From positions 2,976,001-3,040,000 of the forward strand of contig NZ_PJBE01000013.1 of assembly GCF_002836205.1 (NCBI RefSeq): 64,000 nucleotides of DNA, given 5' to 3'. A model generated the notes under the pieces. The model had not been told where the DNA came from and did not search any database. It saw only the letters and a list, made by a program, of their open reading frames with translations. Origin of the DNA: Shewanella sp. Choline-02u-19 (lineage in GTDB: Bacteria > Pseudomonadota > Gammaproteobacteria > Enterobacterales > Shewanellaceae). The position numbers were made by a program, and so were the translations under genes. Below are positions 6,747 through 14,831 of this stretch, piece after piece (within the stretch, counting starts at the first letter, position 1; every line of letters begins with the position of its first letter).

Positions 6747-8234
6747 TTAACGCCAGTACGGTTCGTTCTGCATTGCACTACGACGTGAAAGCTCCATTGC
6801 CTGCACTAAACTCAGCTCTTTATTTTCAAGCCAATCACTAATATCAATATACGCCAGTTCACTAATCACCTTAAGCTGCCGATAAGCCGCTAAAGTTCTA
6901 ATACCTAACGCAAGGTCTTGCCAAGGTGCCCTAAATTGATCACGTGATTTGTTTGAATAAAGCTGACCATATGCCACACCAACAAACATGCTGTTATCTA
7001 ACGCCTTTGCGACAGCAAGATAGTCGCTACTGCTTAAATCATTATTTAATGGCATAACATCCAATATCTTTTGCCATGATTTTTCTTGTAGCTCATCGGC
7101 AAATTGCTTCAAACTGAGTGTTTTATCAATAACAACGTTGCCAACACTTATTTGCATCAACAGATCAACAAGATGTACTTGCAGTCGGCCATAACAAATA
7201 TCGTCTAACAGCGCGTCGAAATGGGCAGAAATATTCAGTTGCTGCAATTTAGCATTGGCTATATCTACCAGGGCATCCGACATCGACAACTTAGCGATAA
7301 GGGCGCCGTTTTTCTCCACAATAGAAAATAGACTCAGCGACTCTTCGATAAAGTTAAGCCGACGCTCAATACAGCCAAAGTCTTCTTCAAAAGAGTCACC
7401 TAACAAGGTAAATTGCGCCAGCGTGCTTTTTAGCAACCGAATACAAGCTCTGAGTCGATAACAGAGCATTGGCAGTTCATGGGGGTTCTGCGCGACATCA
7501 AGGATCATCGCTTCTAGCTGCTGCCATCTTTCTAGCCCAACTTCGAGCAAGTTTATGGCGACTTGTTTTAAGTTTTGTTCAGGCTTTAATGCTATAAAAT
7601 CGAGCACTTCCAAATTAAACGGACTTGCTTGAGCCGCTAACTGATAGCCTCTTTTTGCTTTACTCGCGTTGCCTAATCGAACCGGTACTTCTCTGCTAAC
7701 AATACCTGCTAAAACAAGTAGGGCAGCAGTATCACCAGCAAGTAATTCAAACTCTAATTCACAGATGGGTTCAGAGCGGTCATCAACACAAATATGACCG
7801 ATATCAAGCGCCACTTCGACCAAACTATCATCAACAAAAATATGCCATTTTTGTCGTTCAAAATCAGTATTGAACAAACAACGCAACTGTAACTGCACTT
7901 GTTCAAGATCTGCGCCTTGTGGCCAAATTTTACTCGGGAATAAATTTAATTTTGGAAAATCGTGATCTATATCGACATTAAATTCAGGCCGAGAGTGGAT
8001 CCCACCGACAACCTGTCCAGCAGTCTTAATAGTTTGCTCTCGGTGAGTATTTATCCCGCGAACCCGCAATCCCATGTCCCAATGACGCAAAGTAAGGTCA
8101 GGGGTTTCAAAATACCCATTAGTTAACTTTTCGCTGCCTTTACTATCGGAATTAGGAATGCTATCCAACAGGTTTATAAGGGTTTTTCTTTTATTTTCAT
8201 TAAAGAAAAGTTTGAGTTCTATCTCTGCTTCCAT
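6747..8234 (-). CDS. ygiF: CYTH-CHAD inorganic triphosphatase (YgiF-like)
   Basis: 495 residues. The N-terminus MEAEIELKLFF carries the ExExK signature of the CYTH (triphosphate tunnel) fold, with further Arg/Lys/Glu strands (LRVRGINTHREQTIKTAG, CELEFELLAGD) to about residue 200. The rest is helical and resembles a CHAD domain (RLRACIRLLKSTL), which binds polyphosphate in known members. E. coli YgiF hydrolyses inorganic triphosphate. It is divergent from the DUF47-Pit phosphate genes and near the ygiM-like gene, which is its neighbour in E. coli. A role in polyphosphate or phosphate metabolism fits. Confidence 0.88.
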   Translation of the reverse strand: MEAEIELKLFFNENKRKTLINLLDSIPNSDSKGSEKLTNGYFETPDLTLRHWDMGLRVRGINTHREQTIKTAGQVVGGIHSRPEFNVDIDHDFPKLNLFPSKIWPQGADLEQVQLQLRCLFNTDFERQKWHIFVDDSLVEVALDIGHICVDDRSEPICELEFELLAGDTAALLVLAGIVSREVPVRLGNASKAKRGYQLAAQASPFNLEVLDFIALKPEQNLKQVAINLLEVGLERWQQLEAMILDVAQNPHELPMLCYRLRACIRLLKSTLAQFTLLGDSFEEDFGCIERRLNFIEESLSLFSIVEKNGALIAKLSMSDALVDIANAKLQQLNISAHFDALLDDICYGRLQVHLVDLLMQISVGNVVIDKTLSLKQFADELQEKSWQKILDVMPLNNDLSSSDYLAVAKALDNSMFVGVAYGQLYSNKSRDQFRAPWQDLALGIRTLAAYRQLKVISELAYIDISDWLENKELSLVQAMELSRRSAMQNEPYWR

Positions 8235-8272
8235 CTGTGTACTATTCGCCTTGTAATCAAAATTTAATCAAT

Positions 8273-8290
8273 CTGTCATTAATTCGACAC
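8273..8290 (+). promoter_or_regulatory. Possible Pho box between ygiF and the DUF47-pit operon
   Basis: CTGTCAT, a four-base spacer and TCGACAC match the 7-4-7 PhoB box layout. The first half is perfect and the second half matches at four of seven positions. It lies about 180 bases before the DUF47 gene of a phosphate-transport operon, which raises its plausibility. Confidence 0.35.
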
Positions 8291-8466
8291 AGTGTAATAT
8301 TTTTGTAATAAAAACGCCGTAGGATTCGCTTTGCAGTTAAGATATAACTCGTTAGAATAAAAAACTGTTTAGTTAATTACAAAAACACAGTTTTCTTACG
8401 CGGCCGCTTGGGTTAACATGCGCCCGCTTTTTCCAATAGTGGAATAACCTAAATAGGTAAACGGCA

Positions 8467-9147
8467 ATGCCAGTAAACTCTATTTTGGGCGTGTTTGCAA
8501 AATCGCCAATTAAGCCTCTCCAAGAGCATATAGACAAAGTATACGACTGCGCGTCATTACTTGTCCCATTTTTCGAAGCTACAGCCTCAGGTGACTGGGA
8601 CAAAGCTGTTCAACTGCGTCAGCAAATAAGCTTGACCGAGCAAGAAGCAGATTCACTAAAACGTGAAATCCGCTTAACTCTGCCAGGTGGTTTGTTTATG
8701 CCCGTTGAGCGTACTGACTTACTGGAGCTACTCACCCAGCAAGATAAGATCGCTAACAAAGCGAAAGACATTTCCGGTCGAGTTATTGGCCGAGAGCTCG
8801 TCATCCCTCATGCAATCCAAGAATCCTTCATTGCTTATTTACAACGCTGTCTTGATGCAGTTGCGTTATCAAAGCAAGCAATTAACGAACTCGACGACCT
8901 ACTAGAAACTGGTTTTAGAGGCCGTGAAGTGGATCTTGTGGCAAAAATGATCAGTGAACTTGACTCTATCGAAGATGACACTGATGTTTTACAAATTAAG
9001 ATACGTAGACAACTTTTGGCTATCGAATCTGATTTTAACCCTGTAGATGTAATGTTCCTCTACAAGATAATTGAGTGGGTTGGTGACTTGGCAGATCTTG
9101 CCGAACGAGTCGGTTCCCGCCTAGAGCTGATGTTAGCTCGCGTCTAA
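8467..9147 (+). CDS. DUF47 / TIGR00153 PhoU-like phosphate transport accessory protein
   Basis: 226 residues, all helical, starting MPVNSILGVFAKSPIKPLQE. It has PhoU-like acidic helix motifs (ELDSIEDDTDVLQIKIRRQL and EWVGDLADLAERVGSRLE) in which clustered acidic residues bind metal in PhoU relatives. DUF47 proteins are nearly always encoded beside PiT transporters and modulate them. Here the pit gene starts 24 bases downstream, so they form an operon. It is cytoplasmic. The product name follows the family, and the exact mechanism is not established. Confidence 0.92.
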   Translation: MPVNSILGVFAKSPIKPLQEHIDKVYDCASLLVPFFEATASGDWDKAVQLRQQISLTEQEADSLKREIRLTLPGGLFMPVERTDLLELLTQQDKIANKAKDISGRVIGRELVIPHAIQESFIAYLQRCLDAVALSKQAINELDDLLETGFRGREVDLVAKMISELDSIEDDTDVLQIKIRRQLLAIESDFNPVDVMFLYKIIEWVGDLADLAERVGSRLELMLARV

Positions 9148-9171
9148 TCAAAAGATTATCAAGGTAATAAC

Positions 9172-10440
9172 ATGGTTGATGTATTAGTCACCAACGGCCC
9201 ATGGCTTATTGGCATGGCAGCTCTATTTGGTTTTTTAATGGCTTGGGGTATTGGCGCAAATGATGTAGCCAATGCAATGGGAACCTCTGTAGGTTCCAAT
9301 GCGATTACAATTAAACAAGCGATTATTATCGCTATGATTTTTGAGTTTGCAGGTGCGTATTTAGCCGGTGGCGAAGTCACCAGTACAATCCGCAAAGGCA
9401 TTATTGACTCAACTTTCTTTATTGAACAACCTGAGCTTCTGGTATACGGCATGATAGCGTCTTTGCTAGCCGCTGGTATCTGGCTTATCGCTGCTTCAGC
9501 ACTTGGTTGGCCAGTTTCGACCACTCACTCTATTATCGGCGCCATTGTTGGTTTCGCTGCAGTAGGCGTAAGTGCAGATGCGGTTGAATGGGGCAAAGTA
9601 GGTGGTATTGTAGGTTCTTGGGTTGTCACGCCGGCAATATCGGGCTTTATCGCCTTTATGATATTCCAAAGTGTCCAAAAGCTTATCTTTAATACCTCTA
9701 ATCCACTTGAAAATGCTAAACGTTATGTTCCTTTCTATATGGCTCTTGCTGGTTTTGTAATGGCACTTGTCACCATCAAGAAAGGTCTTAAACATATTGG
9801 CTTGCACTTTGACAACCTAGAAGCTTATTCGTTAGCGCTCGCTATTGCAGCACTTGTAGGAATTGGTGGCATGATCGCTATCAAACGCCTAAAAATGGAT
9901 AATAAAGCAGATCGTCAAACCCAGTTTGGTAACGTTGAAAAAGTCTTCGCTATCTTAATGGTTGTCACCGCATGTTGTATGGCATTTGCGCATGGCTCAA
10001 ATGATGTTGCTAACGCTATTGGCCCACTAGCGGCGGTTGTTTCAATCGTTAACAGTGGTGGCGAGATCAGCAGTAATGCCGCTCTTGTTTGGTGGATTCT
10101 GCCATTGGGTGCAGTGGGTATTGTCTTAGGACTTGCTATCTTTGGTAAGCGTGTAATGCAAACCATTGGTAAGAATATTACTCACCTGACGCCAAGTCGT
10201 GGTTTTGCGGCAGAGCTTGCAGCAGCATCGACGGTGGTTATTGCATCGGGTACTGGTCTACCAATCTCAACGACACAAACCCTAGTGGGTGCGGTGTTAG
10301 GTGTCGGCATGGCTCGTGGTATCGCTGCAATCAATATTGGCGTAGTGCGTAATATTGTTGTGTCTTGGGTGGTAACCCTACCCGCTGGTGCCGCGCTATC
10401 AATCATGATCTTCTTCATGATTAAAGGTATTTTTAGCTAA
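9172..10440 (+). CDS. pitA: PiT family inorganic phosphate transporter
   Basis: 422 residues with about ten membrane helices. The two duplicated PiT signatures are clear: GANDVANAMGTSVGSNAIT near residue 27 and GSNDVANAIGPLAAVV near residue 277, each followed later by an S-T-T motif (PVSTTHSIIGAIVG and PISTTQTLVGAVLG). The family takes up phosphate, often as a metal-phosphate complex, driven by an ion gradient across the inner membrane. It is shorter than E. coli PitA (about 500 residues) because the central cytoplasmic loop is small. Co-transcription with the DUF47 gene is likely, and a terminator follows. Confidence 0.94.
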   Translation: MVDVLVTNGPWLIGMAALFGFLMAWGIGANDVANAMGTSVGSNAITIKQAIIIAMIFEFAGAYLAGGEVTSTIRKGIIDSTFFIEQPELLVYGMIASLLAAGIWLIAASALGWPVSTTHSIIGAIVGFAAVGVSADAVEWGKVGGIVGSWVVTPAISGFIAFMIFQSVQKLIFNTSNPLENAKRYVPFYMALAGFVMALVTIKKGLKHIGLHFDNLEAYSLALAIAALVGIGGMIAIKRLKMDNKADRQTQFGNVEKVFAILMVVTACCMAFAHGSNDVANAIGPLAAVVSIVNSGGEISSNAALVWWILPLGAVGIVLGLAIFGKRVMQTIGKNITHLTPSRGFAAELAAASTVVIASGTGLPISTTQTLVGAVLGVGMARGIAAINIGVVRNIVVSWVVTLPAGAALSIMIFFMIKGIFS

Positions 10441-10480
10441 ATACTGAGCTTTATCGCACCAAAAAGTACTGCGATTCCTT

Positions 10481-10518
10481 AAGGGAGTTTGATAATATTT
10501 GTATCAAGCTCCCTTTTT
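10481..10518 (+). terminator. Terminator after pit
   Basis: AAGGGAGTTTGATA pairs with TATCAAGCTCCCTT (one mismatch) around a short loop, followed by TTTTT. Confidence 0.88.
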
Positions 10519-10603
10519 GCGTTTTATCTCCCTTAATGCCACTTGCATTAAGTCCTCTAAATCCATAGCATGTTGGCTAAATTTCATTGATGAGAATAGA
10601 TTG

Positions 10604-11179
10604 GTGTTAAAAATTCTAACTATTGTGGGAGCGTTATTACTTTCCCCCTCTTTATTTGCGGCAAACCAAACAAGTTACATCTCTGATGATGTTTTTATCT
10701 ATCTCCATGGCGGACCGGGTACCCAGTTTCGGATATTGGGCAGCGTAGAAGCGGGTCAGAAGATAACTTTATTAGGTGAAACTCAAGGTGACTACAGCAA
10801 GATAATCGATCATAAGGATCGTGAAGGCTGGGTTCAAACTAAGCTACTCAGCTCAGCTGTAAGCTTGCGTGAACAATTACCGGCGGTGCAAGCAGAGCTA
10901 GCGCAAACTAAAGCTGACTTAACCAACGCACTCACGACAACAGATTCGAGTGTACAAGAGTTGAGCCAGATTAAGACGCAATTAGCTCAAGCACAAAAAG
11001 CACTTGCAAGTGCTAGCCAAGAGCGCGATAGCGCTCAGGTAAAACTGGCAAGTATGCAAAGTAATGAGCGTTTTGAAATGTGGCAACAAGGTGGCTTTAT
11101 CGCCGCTGGCGGCCTGTTATTGGGCATTATTTTAGTTTACTTACCACGACCACAGCGTAAACCTAAAAATCACTGGTAA
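10604..11179 (+). CDS. ygiM: SH3 domain membrane protein (YgiM-like, TIGR04211)
   Basis: About 191 residues from GTG 10604 (TTG 10601 is possible). The frame runs back to 10499, but that part overlaps the pit terminator, and a signal peptide (LKILTIVGALLLSPSLFA) only appears from 10604. Next come a bacterial SH3 domain (SYISDDVFIYLHGGPGTQFR, IDHKDREGWVQTKLLS), a coiled coil (about 85-155), one membrane helix (GGFIAAGGLLLGIILVYL) and a short basic tail. E. coli YgiM has the same order and lies beside ygiF. It is a periplasm-facing, inner-membrane-anchored protein whose function is uncertain. Confidence 0.88.
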   Translation: MLKILTIVGALLLSPSLFAANQTSYISDDVFIYLHGGPGTQFRILGSVEAGQKITLLGETQGDYSKIIDHKDREGWVQTKLLSSAVSLREQLPAVQAELAQTKADLTNALTTTDSSVQELSQIKTQLAQAQKALASASQERDSAQVKLASMQSNERFEMWQQGGFIAAGGLLLGIILVYLPRPQRKPKNHW

Positions 11180-11206
11180 ATAGTAACCTGTTATTTTTAG
11201 TTCTTT

Positions 11207-11236
11207 AGCCAGTGTTTTTAAACGCTGGCTTTTTAT
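11207..11236 (+). terminator. Terminator after the ygiM-like gene
   Basis: AGCCAGTGTTT pairs with AAACGCTGGCT (one G-T pair), followed by TTTTTA. Confidence 0.85.
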
Positions 11237-11320
11237 TTTCTAGCCTTCCCCCCTTACCCAGTGGGGCCTAGCACACGCCCCACCACCCCCAAGTCAAACA
11301 AAGATCACATTCCTTCACGC

Positions 11321-11342
11321 AAAGGTGTTCCTTATCACATTT
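11321..11342 (+). promoter_or_regulatory. CRP-like site upstream of putA
   Basis: AAAGGTGTTC followed by CTTATCACATTT matches the 22-bp CRP consensus at 17 positions; the right half TCACATTT is perfect. A TATACA -10 candidate at 11379-11384 would put the site centre near -60, the class I position. Proline catabolism under cAMP-CRP control is reasonable. Confidence 0.55.
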
Positions 11343-11459
11343 TACAGGTACAATCACCCGCGCGGAGGCCTTAGATTGTATACAAAAAGATAACAACAAA
11401 GATCTTGTCGCATTAAACATCCCTGCAATATACCTTCGGCCAAGATGGAAGTTATTAAT

Positions 11460-14400
11460 ATGTTCAAAGCGAGTGAAGTACTAGCTGGTCGTTATGACTC
11501 AGCCGATCTCAACGAACTGTTCAAAGCGATCAGCAATAATTATATTGTTGATGAAGAACTATATTTATCAGAATTGATAAAACTGGTTCCGTCCAGCAAA
11601 GAAGAGATCGATCGTGTGACAAATCGTGCATACGAATTAGTGAATAAAGTACGTCAATACGACAAGAAAGGCCTTATGGTCGGTATTGACGCATTTTTAC
11701 AGCAATATAGCTTAGAAACACAAGAGGGCATTATTTTAATGTGCCTTGCTGAAGCCTTATTGCGAATTCCTGATGCAGCAACCGCTGACGCCCTGATTGA
11801 AGACAAACTCTCTGGCGCTCAATGGGATGAACATCTGAGCAAGAGTAACTCACTCTTGGTCAACGCCTCAACTTGGGGGTTGATGCTTACCGGTAAAATC
11901 GTCAAACTCGACAAACAAGTCAACGGTAAACCAAGTAAGTTACTTAACCGCTTAGTCAATAAGATGGGTGAACCTGTTATCCGCCAAGCCATGCTTGGGG
12001 CGATGAAAATAATGGGTAAACAATTTGTACTTGGTCGCAACGTAAAAGAGGCGCTCAAAAATAGTGTCGACAAACGTAAGCTTGGTTATACCCATAGCTA
12101 CGATATGTTAGGTGAAGCAGCTTTAACTAAAAAAGATGCGCAAAAATATTTCGATGAGTACTCTAGTGCTATCGCAACGATCGGCGGGCTAGAGTATGAC
12201 GAAAGTAAATCTCCTCGCCCAACGATCTCAATTAAACTCTCAGCGCTACATCCTCGTTACGAGGTTGCCAACGAAGATAGAGTCTTAACAGAGCTATATG
12301 ACACGCTGATATTACTTATCAAGCAAGCTCGCTCTCTTAGAGTCGGCATCTCTATTGATGCAGAAGAGATGGATCGCCTTGAGCTTTCATTAAAACTATT
12401 CCAACGCCTTTATAATTCAGACGCAGCCAAAGGCTGGGGTCTACTGGGTATTGTCGTTCAAGCTTATTCTAAGCGTGCGCTGCCAGTATTGTGCTGGTTA
12501 ACTCGTCTGTCCAAAGATCAAGGCGATGAAATTCCACTACGTTTAGTTAAAGGCGCCTACTGGGATAGCGAGCTTAAATGGTCGCAGGAAAATGGTGAAG
12601 CGGGTTACCCTCTTTATACCCGCAAAGCGAGTACCGACGTGTCATATCTTGCCTGTGCAAGATACTTGTTGTCTGATGCCACACGCGGCGCTATCTACCC
12701 ACAGTTTGCCAGTCATAACGCCCAAACGGTTGCTTCAATAACCGATATGGCAGGTGACCGAAATTATGAATTCCAACGCTTACATGGCATGGGCGAAGAG
12801 CTTTACGACACTCTGTTAGCAGAACGTGGCGTTAAGACGGTCCGTATCTATGCGCCAGTGGGTGCCCATAAAGACCTACTGCCTTATTTAGTGCGCCGCT
12901 TGCTTGAGAATGGCGCAAATACGTCGTTTGTACATAAACTTGTCGATCCTAAAACGCCGATTGAGTCACTGGTGATACATCCACTGTCGACGCTAAAGGG
13001 CTACAAAACGCTAGCTAACAACAGAATTGCTTTACCTGCCAACATATTCGGTACTGAGCGTCAAAACTCGAAAGGCCTCAACCTGAACATAATGTCAGAA
13101 TCGACTCCTTTTTTGGCGGCAATAGAAAAGTATAAAAACCACACTTGGTCTGCTGGTCCATTAGTCAACGGCGAAACCTTAAGTGGTGACATTAAAGAAA
13201 TTGTTAGCCCATTTGACACCTCTAAGGTAGTTGGTAAGGTTGCCTTCGCTAACAAGCATGCTATTGAACAAGCCCTTGCCGGCGCTGCGGCTTCATTTCC
13301 AAGCTGGTGTTCTACCCCTGTCGAGGTGCGAGCCAGTGCACTGCAGAAGCTTGCCGACCTAATTGAAGATAACCGTGAAGAGCTGATTGCACTTTGTACC
13401 CGTGAAGCGGGTAAGAGTATTCAAGACGGTATCGATGAAGTGCGTGAAGCCGTTGATTTCTGTCGTTACTATGCAGTGCAAGCAAAGAGAATGATGGCTC
13501 AACCCGAGCGACTTCCTGGCCCAACGGGCGAGATTAACGAGTTATTCCTTCAGGGCCGCGGGATCTTTGTCTGTATTAGTCCATGGAACTTCCCATTGGC
13601 AATCTTCATAGGCCAAGCAGCAGCAGCGCTAGCGGCAGGTAACACTGTTGTCGCTAAACCTGCAGAGCAAACGTCTATCGTCGGTTACCGCGCGGTACAG
13701 CTCGCTCACGAAGCGGGCATTCCGAAAGATGTGCTGCAGTTTCTGCCGGGGACAGGGGCAACAGTAGGTTCAGCAATTACCAGTGATGACCGTATCGGTG
13801 GTGTTTGCTTTACCGGTTCTACAGGTACAGCAAAACTGATTAACCGCACGCTAGCCATGCGCGAAGGGGCAATTATTCCTTTGATTGCTGAAACCGGTGG
13901 GCAGAATGCTATGGTAGTGGATTCCACATCACAACCAGAACAAGTGGTTAACGACATAGTGTCGGCATCTTTCACCAGTGCGGGCCAACGTTGCTCTGCG
14001 TTGCGGGTGCTGTTCCTGCAAGCGGATGTTGCTGATCGCGTGCTTGATGTAATGAAAGGCGCGATGGAAGAGCTTACCATTGGTGACCCAAGCTCAGTCA
14101 AAACTGACGTTGGTCCAGTGATTGACGCCACGTCTGCTGCAAACCTTAACGCTCACATCGACCATATCAAACAAGTCGGTACGCTAATTAAGCAGATGGA
14201 GTTACCTGCAGGTACCGAAAATGGTTACTTTGTTGCGCCAACGGCCATTGAAATAGCGTCAATCAAGCAGCTTGATAAAGAGCACTTTGGGCCGATTTTG
14301 CACGTGATCCGTTACAAGGCATCCGAGCTAAATAAAGTTATCGATGAGATCAACTCAACTGGATTTGGCCTCACGTTAGGAATCCACAGCCGTAACGAAG

Positions 14401-14639
14401 GTCATGCGCTTGAATTAGCAGGTAAAGTTAATGTCGGTAACGTTTATATTAACCGTAACCAAATTGGTGCTGTAGTCGGTGTTCAACCCTTTGGTGGTCA
14501 AGGGTTGTCTGGCACCGGTCCTAAAGCAGGTGGTCCACACTACCTTACGCGCTTTATAACCGAGAAAACACGCACTAACAACATCACCGCGATAGGTGGT
14601 AATGCCACACTATTGTCTTTAGGTGATAGTGACGATTAA
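11460..14639 (+). CDS. putA: Bifunctional proline dehydrogenase / L-glutamate gamma-semialdehyde dehydrogenase
   Basis: About 1059 residues. It oxidises proline to glutamate in two steps, using FAD and then NAD+. The proline dehydrogenase barrel covers roughly residues 130-500 (RLVKGAYWDSELKWSQ, YPLYTRKASTDVSYLACARY). The aldehyde dehydrogenase domain covers 560-1040, with the Glu loop ETGGQNAMVV and catalytic Cys in FTSAGQRCSALR. The N-terminal ribbon-helix-helix domain of E. coli PutA (1320 residues) is absent, so it cannot autoregulate in that way. ATG 11460 has GGAAG about eight bases before it; ATG 11445 is the alternative start. No putP is adjacent. Confidence 0.95.
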   Translation: MFKASEVLAGRYDSADLNELFKAISNNYIVDEELYLSELIKLVPSSKEEIDRVTNRAYELVNKVRQYDKKGLMVGIDAFLQQYSLETQEGIILMCLAEALLRIPDAATADALIEDKLSGAQWDEHLSKSNSLLVNASTWGLMLTGKIVKLDKQVNGKPSKLLNRLVNKMGEPVIRQAMLGAMKIMGKQFVLGRNVKEALKNSVDKRKLGYTHSYDMLGEAALTKKDAQKYFDEYSSAIATIGGLEYDESKSPRPTISIKLSALHPRYEVANEDRVLTELYDTLILLIKQARSLRVGISIDAEEMDRLELSLKLFQRLYNSDAAKGWGLLGIVVQAYSKRALPVLCWLTRLSKDQGDEIPLRLVKGAYWDSELKWSQENGEAGYPLYTRKASTDVSYLACARYLLSDATRGAIYPQFASHNAQTVASITDMAGDRNYEFQRLHGMGEELYDTLLAERGVKTVRIYAPVGAHKDLLPYLVRRLLENGANTSFVHKLVDPKTPIESLVIHPLSTLKGYKTLANNRIALPANIFGTERQNSKGLNLNIMSESTPFLAAIEKYKNHTWSAGPLVNGETLSGDIKEIVSPFDTSKVVGKVAFANKHAIEQALAGAAASFPSWCSTPVEVRASALQKLADLIEDNREELIALCTREAGKSIQDGIDEVREAVDFCRYYAVQAKRMMAQPERLPGPTGEINELFLQGRGIFVCISPWNFPLAIFIGQAAAALAAGNTVVAKPAEQTSIVGYRAVQLAHEAGIPKDVLQFLPGTGATVGSAITSDDRIGGVCFTGSTGTAKLINRTLAMREGAIIPLIAETGGQNAMVVDSTSQPEQVVNDIVSASFTSAGQRCSALRVLFLQADVADRVLDVMKGAMEELTIGDPSSVKTDVGPVIDATSAANLNAHIDHIKQVGTLIKQMELPAGTENGYFVAPTAIEIASIKQLDKEHFGPILHVIRYKASELNKVIDEINSTGFGLTLGIHSRNEGHALELAGKVNVGNVYINRNQIGAVVGVQPFGGQGLSGTGPKAGGPHYLTRFITEKTRTNNITAIGGNATLLSLGDSDD

Positions 14640-14680
14640 TGACTAAAGGTATTGATACCTAAGCCAATAATCTTAAACTA

Positions 14681-14711
14681 AAAAAGCCAGGTTTTTAATC
14701 TGGCTTTTTTT
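14681..14711 (+). terminator. Terminator after putA
   Basis: AAAAAGCCAG and CTGGCTTTTTT pair around a nine-base loop, with a T run. Confidence 0.9.
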
Positions 14712-14777
14712 ATGCGGCACTGTGGCCATTAATGCGAGCGAGTCACTGAAGCTAATGCCTTAATTAGTTCAAAATGC

Positions 14778-14804
14778 GTAAGGGTTATAGACTATTACCC
14801 TTAC
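14778..14804 (-). terminator. Inverted repeat downstream of cydC, possible terminator
   Basis: GTAAGGG and CCCTTAC pair around a 13-base loop. It lies 28 bases past the cydC stop. On the minus strand only a short TTTT follows, so termination would be weak. Confidence 0.45.
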
Positions 14805-14831
14805 ACTCGTTTAATCAAATGGCTCTGCAAC

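Noticed and set aside
9159..9524. Antisense frames over pit
   Set aside because: They are shadows of the conserved transporter coding sequence.
10499..10603. Extended N-terminus of the YgiM-like protein
   Set aside because: It overlaps the pit terminator hairpin and would bury the signal peptide.
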